Part shown: positions 25,507 to 33,559 of the stretch, one piece after another
Layout of the letters: the number at the start of each line of letters is the position of its first letter
How positions within the stretch are numbered: position 1 is the first letter of the stretch
From: Ruminococcus sp.
GTDB lineage: Bacteria > Bacillota > Clostridia > Oscillospirales > Ruminococcaceae
Direction of reading: 5' to 3'
Assembly: GCA_017558505.1 (NCBI GenBank)
Contig: JAFYUM010000013.1
Span: 62,001-126,000, forward strand
Length of the DNA: 64,000 nucleotides
Notes under the pieces: generated by a model
Told to the model about the DNA's origin: nothing
Seen by the model: only the letters and a program-made list of their open reading frames with translations
Databases searched by the model: none
Position numbers and translations under genes: made by a program

Positions 25507-27198
25507 ATGAATGATATAATTTTTGTTAAACCTGAAAAATGTGTCGGCTGCAACGCTTGTGTACGCAGCTGCCCCGCTCCTGAAGCTAATATTACAAAAA
25601 TGTTTGAGGACGGTAGATTCGTTACCTCTGTAAATTCCGATAAATGTGTTGCCTGCGGTCAGTGCCTTAAGGCTTGTACACACGGTGCAAGAGATTATAT
25701 CGACGATACAAGAGTATGCTTACAGCGTCTTGAAAAGGACAAGACTATTATACTCGTATCTCCTGCTATAAGAACAGCTCTCCCAAATCATTGGGTAAGC
25801 GTTCTCGATTGGTTCAAGAGCAAGGGCTGTGCAATTTTTGACATCGGTTTTGGTGCTGATATATGCACATGGGCTCATCTGAAAATTATGGATGAGGAAA
25901 GCCGAATCAAGTTCATTTCACAGCAGTGCCCTGCTGTTGTAAAGTACATAGAAACATATCAGCCCAATATCATCAGAAACCTTTCACCTATACACAGTCC
26001 TGTAGGGTGTACTGTAGCATACATTAAAAAATATCTCAAGAGAACAAATCCTGTCGCAGTTCTTACACCGTGTATTGCACAGAAAAATGAATTTGCAGAA
26101 ACAGGACTTGTTGAGTATACCATAACTTTCAATAAACTTATGGAATACTTTGACGCAAATGGTATTGTTATTCATACTAATGCTGATGATATATATGAAT
26201 ACAAATTTGACGACCAGCAGGGACAGCTTGGCTCTGTATATATCCGTCCCAATGGTTTCAAGGATAATCTTATGCTCCACGAACCCGAGCTCAATGTTTT
26301 CAACTCCGAAGGTGTTGAAAAGGCATATGAAGATATCAACATCTACGCTGATACAAAGGAGTCTCTCCGTCCTGAAATAATGGATGTTCTCTCCTGTGAA
26401 TACGGCTGTTCTATCGGCCCCGGCGCTGACAGAAGTTCTTCACCATTTTCTATAATGACTAAAATCCGCAATATAGAAAGAGACGCTAAAAAGCGCCGTA
26501 AAACAAGCGTTTTCCGTCAGACCGAGGATAAGCTTTTCAAGAAGTTCGATGAGGAACTCGTACTTGAAGATTTCAAGAGATCATACACAAGTCAGTCACC
26601 CTCACCTCTCCCCTCTGAAACCCAGCTTGACACAGTTTTCAAAATGATGGGCAAAACTTCGGATGCTGACAAATGTTATGACTGTCGTGCATGCGGATAT
26701 AATTCCTGCCGTGAACTGGCTACTGCTGTATGCCGTGGCATCAATACTCCAAGCAGCTGTATTGTCAACCAAAAGAAATTACTTGGTGAACAAGAAAAGA
26801 TGTATACAACATATCAGGAAAAATGTGAGGAAATCACAGGAAGATGTCGTGACATTGTTGAGAGCCTTCAGGAAAAGGTTGAGGGTATCAATACAAATGT
26901 GGCTACAATTGATGATTCCGCTAATAAAACAAAGGAAAAAGCAAAGGTATTAAACGACCTCTTATCAAATATTATCATATTCTGCAAAAATAATGAAAAC
27001 CTCGACAAGGAAGGCATCAATCAGATGATTGTTATCCTTGAAACAACTCACGATTCCTTAAAATCCCTTGATGAAAATATTGATACAACAAACAGCAGCT
27101 CCGAACTGATAACAAAATCACTTAACGAAGTAAAGGAGTCAATCGAAAATATCAATAAGACCTTAAATGAAACAATTGATATTGATACTTCAAAATAA
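25507..27198 (+). CDS. Sensory-type [FeFe]-hydrogenase homologue with coiled-coil tail
   Basis: 563 residues. Two [4Fe-4S] ferredoxin motifs (Cys12/15/18/22 and Cys47/50/53/57) lead into a hydrogenase H-domain. Loop L1 is SQQCPAV (ligand Cys141 kept; the preceding Cys of TSCCP, used for proton transfer in catalytic enzymes, is Gln). L2 is TPCIAQKNEF (Cys189); L3 is SCEYGC (Cys297, Cys301). So all four expected H-cluster ligand cysteines remain. A further iron-sulfur motif of the PF04060 type follows (Cys390, 393, 396, 401, 418), then a coiled-coil tail (about 425-563). This order matches group C sensory hydrogenases, but the usual PAS and output domain is replaced by the coiled coil. Role as H2 or redox sensor is inference; enzymatic H2 turnover is unlikely to be fast. 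Confidence 0.88.
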   Translation: MNDIIFVKPEKCVGCNACVRSCPAPEANITKMFEDGRFVTSVNSDKCVACGQCLKACTHGARDYIDDTRVCLQRLEKDKTIILVSPAIRTALPNHWVSVLDWFKSKGCAIFDIGFGADICTWAHLKIMDEESRIKFISQQCPAVVKYIETYQPNIIRNLSPIHSPVGCTVAYIKKYLKRTNPVAVLTPCIAQKNEFAETGLVEYTITFNKLMEYFDANGIVIHTNADDIYEYKFDDQQGQLGSVYIRPNGFKDNLMLHEPELNVFNSEGVEKAYEDINIYADTKESLRPEIMDVLSCEYGCSIGPGADRSSSPFSIMTKIRNIERDAKKRRKTSVFRQTEDKLFKKFDEELVLEDFKRSYTSQSPSPLPSETQLDTVFKMMGKTSDADKCYDCRACGYNSCRELATAVCRGINTPSSCIVNQKKLLGEQEKMYTTYQEKCEEITGRCRDIVESLQEKVEGINTNVATIDDSANKTKEKAKVLNDLLSNIIIFCKNNENLDKEGINQMIVILETTHDSLKSLDENIDTTNSSSELITKSLNEVKESIENINKTLNETIDIDTSK

Positions 27199-27216
27199 AT
27201 TACAAGGAGAATTATT

Positions 27217-28278
27217 ATGCAGTGCGAAATCTGTTATTCAGAGCTTAATGAAAATGCCCTTTCATGCAGTAATTGCGGTGCTCCTGTTCCGCATGCAATC
27301 GAAGGATTTGATAATTCGCTTAAAATACAGAGCTTACTCTATAACCTCGTTATTGAGAATTTCAGTACAAAACCCATAGTTGTAAGAAATCTCAAAGCTC
27401 TGCTGATGGACTATCTTGCTGATTACAGGGCTGAATGCCGTCTTCTCATATATACTATTAACGCAGGTGTACTTCAGAATATGTTTGTGGAAGAAGACAG
27501 AAACATTGCAATTATGAGGGCAAGAAGCTTCCTCATCAATGAATGTTTTATTTCCGATAAGGCAGTTGAATTTGTTCTTGCCTGTCTGACATATATGTTG
27601 AAGTGGGAATTCACACCACTCAAGGGAGATAATAAGCCTGTTGCGGTACAGACGGCTGATCCTGTTCAGGAAAACCAGCCCAAAATTCATAAAACTGTAA
27701 ATATTGATTCCCTTGTTTTACGTCCTATTGACGCTTTGAAATACAAGCTCATGAAGAATATTGTTATCAACAAGGAATACACAAAAATTGAAGCATTTGC
27801 TTTTGATAAATTCACTTCAATGAAAAGCATAAAGCTGCCTCTTACTCTTGTGGCTATCGAAGAATATGCATTTTCAGGCTGTAAGCATCTCCGCTCTGTA
27901 GAGCTTCCACCATCACTGCGTATTATCCGTCACGGTGCGTTCGATCAGTGTTCTGAACTTGAATCAATCAAGATTCCCCACGGAGTACTTGAAATCGAGG
28001 ACAATACATTCCTCGGCTGTCTCTCATTGTCAATGGCAGATATTCCACCTACAGTAACAAGTATTGGTGTACAGGCATTTTCTAACTGTGAAAAACTTTC
28101 TCTTGTCTATATTCCAGACAGTGTAAAATTCATCGATGAAAATGCATTTGTATTCTGTCCTAATCTTACTGTAAAATGCTATGAAAACTCATATGCACAC
28201 AAATATTGTCTCACACACAATATCAACTGCAAAACTGTATCCATGGGAATGGATCTTTATAATAGTTTAATATTCTGA
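27217..28278 (+). CDS. Zinc-ribbon and leucine-rich-repeat (LRR_5) protein
   Basis: 353-residue protein without signal peptide. Residues 1-25 hold a CxxC...CxxC zinc ribbon (Cys3, Cys6, Cys20, Cys23). A middle alpha-helical region (about 30-125) has no match I recognise. From about 180 to 330 there are BspA-like LRR_5 repeats of about 23 residues (pattern IEEYAFSGCKHLRSVELPPSLRII; IEDNTFLGCLSLSMADIPP). LRR_5 repeats mediate protein binding and are often extracellular; here the lack of export signal and the operon argue for a cytoplasmic adaptor. AAGGAG is 7 bases from the start, and only 18 bases separate it from the hydrogenase-like gene. Confidence 0.85.
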   Translation: MQCEICYSELNENALSCSNCGAPVPHAIEGFDNSLKIQSLLYNLVIENFSTKPIVVRNLKALLMDYLADYRAECRLLIYTINAGVLQNMFVEEDRNIAIMRARSFLINECFISDKAVEFVLACLTYMLKWEFTPLKGDNKPVAVQTADPVQENQPKIHKTVNIDSLVLRPIDALKYKLMKNIVINKEYTKIEAFAFDKFTSMKSIKLPLTLVAIEEYAFSGCKHLRSVELPPSLRIIRHGAFDQCSELESIKIPHGVLEIEDNTFLGCLSLSMADIPPTVTSIGVQAFSNCEKLSLVYIPDSVKFIDENAFVFCPNLTVKCYENSYAHKYCLTHNINCKTVSMGMDLYNSLIF

Positions 28279-28297
28279 AAGAGAGGAGTAGAAACAA

Positions 28298-29641
28298 ATG
28301 ATCGAACTTAAATTCGGTGAACAGATTGAAATGGAGTTCGGCGGTAAAGCCAAGGTTCTTAAGAAAATCGGCAGCGGCGGACAAGGATGCGTTTACCTCG
28401 TTGAATTCAACGGTATGGAGTGGGCTCTGAAATGGTACGACGTTGACAAGATTAAAAGACCAAAGGATTTCCGTGAAAACCTCAGAAACAATATTGCCGA
28501 CGGTCCCCCCAGCAATCGTTTTCTCTGGCCTAAATACCTTACAAAGGAAACCGCTGACGGCGGCTTCGGATACCTTATGGATTTAAAGCCTGAAAGCTTT
28601 GATTCCTTTGTTGATATCCTCAATACATATAAGCTTGTTATTGACCCGCTCACAGGCAAGGCTGCAAAAAAGACTGTTCGTTTCGCAAGTCTTTATGCTA
28701 TGGTCACAGCTGTTATCAATATCGTCAATTCGTTCCGTCAGCTCCACCGTTCAGGTAAGAGCTATCAGGACCTTAACGACGGCGGTTTCTTTATTAACGT
28801 AGAAACAGGTGCCGTTCTTGTCTGCGACTGTGATAATATCGCCCCCGAAGGAAGTAACTTTGGTATCGGCGGTAAGCCGGGATATATGGCTCCTGAAATC
28901 GTGCGTGGTGTTGCCAAGCCTGATGTACAGACAGATAAGTACTCCCTTGCAGTTGTACTTTTCAAGCTTCTTTTCAGAGGCGATCCCATGGAGGGACAAA
29001 AGGTTGTAAAGGATATATGCCTTACAGAGTCCTCAGAACTCCGTCATTACGGTCAGGATGCTGTATTTGTATATGATCCCAACGATACGTCCAACCGCCC
29101 TGTAAGAGGTATTCATGATAATGTCATCAAATTCTGGAGACTTTATCCCGAATATATCAAGGAAGCTTTCCTCCGTTCATTTACAGAGGGTGTTCACGAT
29201 CCCAACAAGCGTATTATTGAAAATGAATGGCAGAATATCTTCCTCCGTCTCCGCTCTGAAATAATTATGTGCGGCTGCGGAAGAACAAACTTCACTTCCA
29301 TGTTTGAAAAGCCCGATGACGTTTCATACAGATGCCCCAAGTGCGGAATGACTTTCTCTACTATTGCATTCTCAAACAGCGATTTCCGTGTTCCCCTTTA
29401 TCTGGGCAGACAGTTCTATCAGTGTGATGTCTATCCCGATTGCGACGACTTTTTAAGCGTTGCAGGCGAGCTTGTTGAAAATAAGCTTCGCCCCGGTATC
29501 CTCGGCATTAAAAACCTTTCCGCTAAGCCATGGAATGTTAAAATGCCCGATGGTAAATTCTATGATATTGCTCCCGGAAGCGGTTTCCCCATCTGGAAAG
29601 GGCTTGAAATTGATTTCGGCGAAGTTAAAGCTAAAATATAG
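28298..29641 (+). CDS. Ser/Thr protein kinase-like with C-terminal zinc ribbon (TerY-P type)
   Basis: 447 residues. Kinase fold is visible: Gly-rich loop GSGGQGCVYLV (25-35), ATP-binding Lys45 in ALKWY, catalytic loop YQDLNDGGFFIN (Asp158, Asn167) in place of HRDxxxxN, a DFG-position CDCDN (177-180), GYMAPEIV (195-202) and TDKYSLAVVLF (212-222). A zinc-ribbon pattern CGCG...CPKCG (about 325-350) and a further beta-rich region follow. A kinase with such a tail, next to VWA and PP2C genes, is the composition of the TerY-P triad described in Ter-linked stress systems. Substrates are unknown. It starts 19 bases after the LRR gene. Confidence 0.88.
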   Translation: MIELKFGEQIEMEFGGKAKVLKKIGSGGQGCVYLVEFNGMEWALKWYDVDKIKRPKDFRENLRNNIADGPPSNRFLWPKYLTKETADGGFGYLMDLKPESFDSFVDILNTYKLVIDPLTGKAAKKTVRFASLYAMVTAVINIVNSFRQLHRSGKSYQDLNDGGFFINVETGAVLVCDCDNIAPEGSNFGIGGKPGYMAPEIVRGVAKPDVQTDKYSLAVVLFKLLFRGDPMEGQKVVKDICLTESSELRHYGQDAVFVYDPNDTSNRPVRGIHDNVIKFWRLYPEYIKEAFLRSFTEGVHDPNKRIIENEWQNIFLRLRSEIIMCGCGRTNFTSMFEKPDDVSYRCPKCGMTFSTIAFSNSDFRVPLYLGRQFYQCDVYPDCDDFLSVAGELVENKLRPGILGIKNLSAKPWNVKMPDGKFYDIAPGSGFPIWKGLEIDFGEVKAKI

Positions 29642-29661
29642 TCTGAAAGGATGTACTCACT

Positions 29662-30480
29662 ATGAGCGAAAATATGAATTATGATGCAGCTTTAAAAGAA
29701 AATACTTCTCCTGCAAATACTTTTGATTTTGATGACGATGATCCCCTTGGTGCTACAAGCGTTTCTAAAAAGAGCCTTGTTATATTCTTCGTAATCGATA
29801 CATCAGCAAGTATGAGAGGTAAGAAAATCGGTGAGCTCAATACTGTAATGGAGGAGCTTATCCCTGAAATACGCAAGGTTGGTGAAGCTGACACTGATGT
29901 CAAGGTTGCAGTTCTCACTTTCTCTACAGATGTAAAGTGGATGTACTCCGCACCTATTTCTATCGAAGATTTCGAATGGAGTCGTCTTAATGCATCAGGT
30001 GTTACAAGTATGGGTGCTGCTTTTGAGGAGCTTTCTGCAAGAATGTCACGTAACAGCTTCCTCAACTCCCCTTCACTTTCATTTGCACCTGTTATATTCC
30101 TTATGACAGACGGTTATCCCTCTGATGACTACAAGAAGGGACTCCGTGAGCTCTATTCAAACAGCTGGTACAAGTTTGGTCTTAAAGCAGCTCTTGGTAT
30201 CGGCAACGAAGCTAACGACGATATGCTTGCTGAATTTACCGGTTCAAAGGATACTGTTGTTCACGCCTATACAGGTAGTCAGCTTGCACAGATGATTAAG
30301 ATTGTTGCTGTCACAGCATCACAGATCGGAAGTAAGAGTATGACTCTCTCCGACGACAACGGCAAGGAACTCAATGCTGATGACGTTTTTGCTTCAAAAC
30401 AGAAGCTCCTCGGTCAGCAGATTCAGGAGCTCGTATCACAGGAAGATTCCGACGATATATCTTTCGATACAGGTTGGTAA
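29662..30480 (+). CDS. TerY-like VWA domain protein
   Basis: 272 residues, cytoplasmic. After an acidic leader (FDFDDDDPLG) comes a von Willebrand A domain: MIDAS motif DTSAS (Asp46, Ser48, Ser50), LTFSTDVKWM, the MIDAS Thr in GVTSMGAAFEEL and the Asp of FLMTDGYPSDD. All metal-site positions are intact, so Mg-dependent ligand binding is expected. This is the TerY arrangement. The C-terminal segment (about 215-272) is variable and acidic. It lies between kinase (20-base gap) and phosphatase (28-base gap), and may be a phospho-regulated adaptor; that is inference. Confidence 0.88.
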   Translation: MSENMNYDAALKENTSPANTFDFDDDDPLGATSVSKKSLVIFFVIDTSASMRGKKIGELNTVMEELIPEIRKVGEADTDVKVAVLTFSTDVKWMYSAPISIEDFEWSRLNASGVTSMGAAFEELSARMSRNSFLNSPSLSFAPVIFLMTDGYPSDDYKKGLRELYSNSWYKFGLKAALGIGNEANDDMLAEFTGSKDTVVHAYTGSQLAQMIKIVAVTASQIGSKSMTLSDDNGKELNADDVFASKQKLLGQQIQELVSQEDSDDISFDTGW

Positions 30481-30508
30481 AAATATAATCCAAAAGGGAG
30501 TATAGACT

Positions 30509-31405
30509 ATGTATAAAGGTTTCAGCTATTCTATGACAGGTGCAAGTCATATTGCTAAGAATAAGGTATGTCAGGACAGTGCTGCTCACTATGCCGCAAA
30601 GGATTTTTCCGTTGCTGTTGTTGCTGACGGACATGGAAGTAAAAAACACTTCAGAAGTAATATCGGTTCAGAAATTGCAGTAAACTGTACTTTGGAAGTT
30701 ATAAAGCGTTTTTATGCCGATGCTGACGAATTCAACAGGGAATTCCCGAAAAATCATAAGAGAATTATGAGAAACATTGAACGTCAGATTATCTCTGAAT
30801 GGAACACCAAGGTCAATGAACATTTCAACCTTAACCCTGTCACAGATGAGGAAAAAAGTCAGTTTACCCCCGAAGAATTTGCTGAAATCTCTGTAGAATC
30901 CTTCTACGGTACTACTCTTGTTGCCGCTGTTATATGCAAGGATTTTACATTTGGTTTTCAGATAGGCGACGGAAGCCTTATTGCAGTCTTTGAGGACGGT
31001 CATACTTCAATGATTATTGATTATGAGGAATCAAATCCTGCTAATATTACTGCCTCTATGTGTAATTCAAATGCCATTTCAATGTTCAACAGCTACTACG
31101 TTGACAATAAAAAAATAGGTGCTGTTTTTGTTTCAACAGACGGTCTTTACACATCATTCGGCAGTGACCTTGAATTTCTTAACTATCATACTATTATTGC
31201 AGACCAGATTTCAGAGTCAGATGCTTTCGCTGAATCTGTAAGCAAAAATATCCAGAAACGTACTAATTTCGGTACACAGGATGATATTTCACTTTCTTGT
31301 GTATACGATGAAGAAATACTCAAAGCTAACTCCGAGGTTATTAAGAATAAAATTGAAGAAAATAAACGACGCCTTCTTGCGCGTAGACCTAAACCGAAGA
31401 AATGA
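30509..31405 (+). CDS. PP2C-family Ser/Thr phosphatase
   Basis: 298-residue cytoplasmic metal-dependent phosphatase. Motifs: KNKVCQDSAAHY (metal-binding Asp), VVADGHGSKKHFRSNIGSEIA (the PP2C DGHG metal motif), FYGTTLVAAVI, FQIGDGSLIAV, FVSTDGLYTSF and GTQDDISLSCV (last metal-site Asp). It would reverse phosphorylation by the kinase two genes upstream, completing a kinase/VWA/PP2C set. AAAGGGAG precedes the start. Confidence 0.92.
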   Translation: MYKGFSYSMTGASHIAKNKVCQDSAAHYAAKDFSVAVVADGHGSKKHFRSNIGSEIAVNCTLEVIKRFYADADEFNREFPKNHKRIMRNIERQIISEWNTKVNEHFNLNPVTDEEKSQFTPEEFAEISVESFYGTTLVAAVICKDFTFGFQIGDGSLIAVFEDGHTSMIIDYEESNPANITASMCNSNAISMFNSYYVDNKKIGAVFVSTDGLYTSFGSDLEFLNYHTIIADQISESDAFAESVSKNIQKRTNFGTQDDISLSCVYDEEILKANSEVIKNKIEENKRRLLARRPKPKK

Positions 31406-31416
31406 AAGGATAATCG

Positions 31417-32421
31417 GTGATTTATATGGCTTTAAACGTATTTTACAGCATGGTAAGAGAAGCTGCTGAACAGATTGTCCGCAGAGAGCCCAAGCTTGCA
31501 TTTTCTGCTAATGCACGCATCTGTGCTATCCTTGCTAAAAATTATGATATCATATCAGGCGTTTCTTCGATATATATGATTAATCAGACAGCGGGAATTA
31601 TTCCAGCTGAATATATGGCAGTTGTTGCAATGAACAATGCAGATATGACAAGGGCTTTACAGATGATTACTCTTTCTCTTGCAGATTTCAGCGTTGTTAT
31701 TCCCAACCCTTCTGAACTTATGATTGTTCAGTCAATGGATCCTGCAAATACAAAGTGTAATGTATATATCTCCCCCTCCGAATATGTTCCGATAACTTCA
31801 CTTATTGAAGCCGGTGACAATGACGAGGCAGAAGAAGAACCTGTGTACTCTGCAAAAGATATGGATTCTGATTATTCAGCACCGGCAAACAACAGTGGAT
31901 ACAGTGTCCCGGATATCACTGAATCTCCATTTGAATCATCTGCATCCGTCAGCAATTCTGAAAAAAATACACCTGCATCCAATAATGCAGAACCTGCATC
32001 AGCTATGTCAGGATTTTTCAGTGGATTTGGTGATGACGATGCCGAGAGTGCCGATGTTCCCGATAGTTCAGAACTTGAAAAAATGGGATTTATTACAAAT
32101 ACTGCTCCCGATGAATATGTATCTGATTTCTCTGCAAAGCAATCAGCACCACAGGAGGAACAATACTCTACAGGTGTTAACATAGATGAAAATAATCCGT
32201 TCCTTGGAAATCCACAAAGCTCAAAAGGAAACAATGACGTAGTGTACTTTGCAGACATCTCCGACGCAAATAATGCTCAGGGCAATTCTAACGGAAGCGC
32301 TCCCGTTCAGCAAGCCGGAAGAACAGCTCCCCCTGAGACAATGTCAAAGGCAGAACTTATGAAACAGGCTAAACAGAGAAAAAAAGTTGCAAGAGCTAAT
32401 TTCAATATCCGCAAGAAATAA
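31417..32421 (+). CDS. Unknown protein with globular head and acidic disordered tail
   Basis: 334 residues, not recognised. The first 120 residues look globular (EAAEQIVRREPKLAFSANARIC, YMAVVAMNNADMTRALQMITLS). From about 125 to 305 the chain is acidic and rich in Ser, Ala, Asn and Pro, probably disordered. The last 35 residues are strongly basic (KAELMKQAKQRKKVARANF). The start is either GTG at 31417, with AAAGGA 6 bases upstream, or ATG at 31426. It starts 11 bases after the PP2C gene and may be a substrate or effector of the island, which is inference. Confidence 0.75.
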   Translation: MIYMALNVFYSMVREAAEQIVRREPKLAFSANARICAILAKNYDIISGVSSIYMINQTAGIIPAEYMAVVAMNNADMTRALQMITLSLADFSVVIPNPSELMIVQSMDPANTKCNVYISPSEYVPITSLIEAGDNDEAEEEPVYSAKDMDSDYSAPANNSGYSVPDITESPFESSASVSNSEKNTPASNNAEPASAMSGFFSGFGDDDAESADVPDSSELEKMGFITNTAPDEYVSDFSAKQSAPQEEQYSTGVNIDENNPFLGNPQSSKGNNDVVYFADISDANNAQGNSNGSAPVQQAGRTAPPETMSKAELMKQAKQRKKVARANFNIRKK

Positions 32422-32551
32422 TCTGACTGTTACCGCGGTTCTCTACTGACAATTTTGTAGCCTTTCGGGCAAGATTTTAATGTATTTAACGCTGTAGCCT
32501 GTATGAGAACAGGCTATGGTCTCAAGTTTATAAATGGGAAGGAAGAAACTT

Positions 32552-33073
32552 ATGGCACAATATCTTTTAGAGTTTGAGGAAGCTATTGATAGAAAATTCA
32601 TTGTTACCAAGACCGTCAGCGGTCAGGCTAAAGTTGGTACAATGATTCACGTCCTCGACTGTGTTCCAAAGGGAAATGGAGCTCATACAGTCTGGTACAG
32701 AGTAAACGAAACTGGCCAGGATTTCAGTCAGGGATTTGCTTCTGTTAAAGAATTCTGTAACTGGGCAAGAACAGATAAAATTCTCATCCGTCACTATGAA
32801 AGCCTTTCACGCAGAGATGTTATGCAGTATCTGAAAATCACTAACGGCGGTTTTACAAGATTATTTCTGCCTGTTCTGATTATTGCTCTTATACTTATCT
32901 GGGTTGTAATGCTTGCAGTTGTAGGCGGTGCTGCAGGTATTGCTATCGGTGTTATACTCTCACTTTTAGCTACTGTCGCAACATTGTTCCTCTACAAGAA
33001 CAAGCGTAAAAAGGCGATACTTGCTATTTACAGTAAGGTTAGTAAGAATAACTGGGGCGTTACTTTCAAGTAA
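32552..33073 (+). CDS. Two-pass membrane protein at the end of the island
   Basis: 173 residues. A soluble N-terminal domain (about 1-100, MAQYLLEFEEAIDRKFIVTKTVSG, MIHVLDCVPKGNGAHTVWYRV) is followed by two membrane segments (about 112-135 and 139-158) and a short basic tail. No family recognised. The ATG at 32552 is chosen because GGAAGGAAG precedes it. The 130-base gap from the previous gene holds a small hairpin (AGCCTGT with ACAGGCT, about 32494-32514) but no clear promoter, so it may be part of the same transcript. It could link the cytoplasmic kinase system to the membrane (inference). Confidence 0.72.
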   Translation: MAQYLLEFEEAIDRKFIVTKTVSGQAKVGTMIHVLDCVPKGNGAHTVWYRVNETGQDFSQGFASVKEFCNWARTDKILIRHYESLSRRDVMQYLKITNGGFTRLFLPVLIIALILIWVVMLAVVGGAAGIAIGVILSLLATVATLFLYKNKRKKAILAIYSKVSKNNWGVTFK

Positions 33074-33095
33074 TTTTCCCGTTTATACAGAAAAT

Positions 33096-33140
33096 GGACA
33101 ATACCTCTATTAATCCGTTCAGGATTATGAGGTATTGTCC
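33096..33140 (+). terminator. Long hairpin ending the signalling island
   Basis: GGACAATACCTC pairs with GAGGTATTGTCC; inside, TTAATCC can pair with GGATTA. T-run after it is weak (TGCTGTATAATTTC), but its place just after the last gene and before the tRNA promoter fits termination. Confidence 0.65.
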
Positions 33141-33180
33141 TGCTGTATAATTTCAATGTTTTAAATATATAATCAATCTA

Positions 33181-33209
33181 TTGACTTTTTTTAAATTCTG
33201 TAGTATAAT
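33181..33209 (+). promoter_or_regulatory. Promoter of tRNA-Pro
   Basis: TTGACT, 17-base spacer, TATAAT, 27 bases upstream of the tRNA 5' end. Confidence 0.88.
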
Positions 33210-33236
33210 ATTATAGTAACTTTTATATGTTTATAT

Positions 33237-33310
33237 CGAGGTGTGGCTCAGTTTGGTAGAGTACTACGTTCGGGACGTAGGGGCCGCAGGTTCAAATCCT
33301 GTCACCTCGA
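33237..33310 (+). tRNA. tRNA-Pro (CGG anticodon)
   Basis: 74-base cloverleaf: acceptor CGAGGTG with CACCTCG, D stem GCTC/GAGT, anticodon stem CTACG/CGTAG with loop TTCGGGA giving anticodon CGG, T stem GCAGG/CCTGT with TTCAAAT loop, discriminator A. CCA is not encoded. It has its own promoter and terminator. Confidence 0.97.
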
Positions 33311-33316
33311 CTTTTT

Positions 33317-33352
33317 AAAGCCTGTTCTTTCCAAGGAAATGAACAGGCTTTT
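33317..33352 (+). terminator. Terminator of tRNA-Pro
   Basis: AAAGCCTGTTC pairs with GAACAGGCTTT, followed by TTTGCATTTTC. It begins 6 bases after the tRNA. Confidence 0.9.
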
Positions 33353-33455
33353 GCATTTTCATGTAATAATATCGCAATTCCTGCACTTCACTATCATACT
33401 GACTTGGTATGATATATAACTTTTACCAATTATGAACAAAATTTTTTCCACCCAC

Positions 33456-33484
33456 TTGACAAATGTAGAAAAATGTAGTATAAT
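33456..33484 (+). promoter_or_regulatory. Sigma-A promoter of the flotillin gene
   Basis: TTGACA, 17-base spacer, TATAAT: full consensus. The leader of about 70 bases has two small stem-loops (AACGTTGT/ACAACGTT near 33492-33511 and CGGC/GCCG near 33514-33530). Confidence 0.92.
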
Positions 33485-33559
33485 AAATTCAACGTTGTAA
33501 AACACAACGTTTACGGCATCCGCAAGCCGCAAATATTTATGATATGGAGGATTAACACT

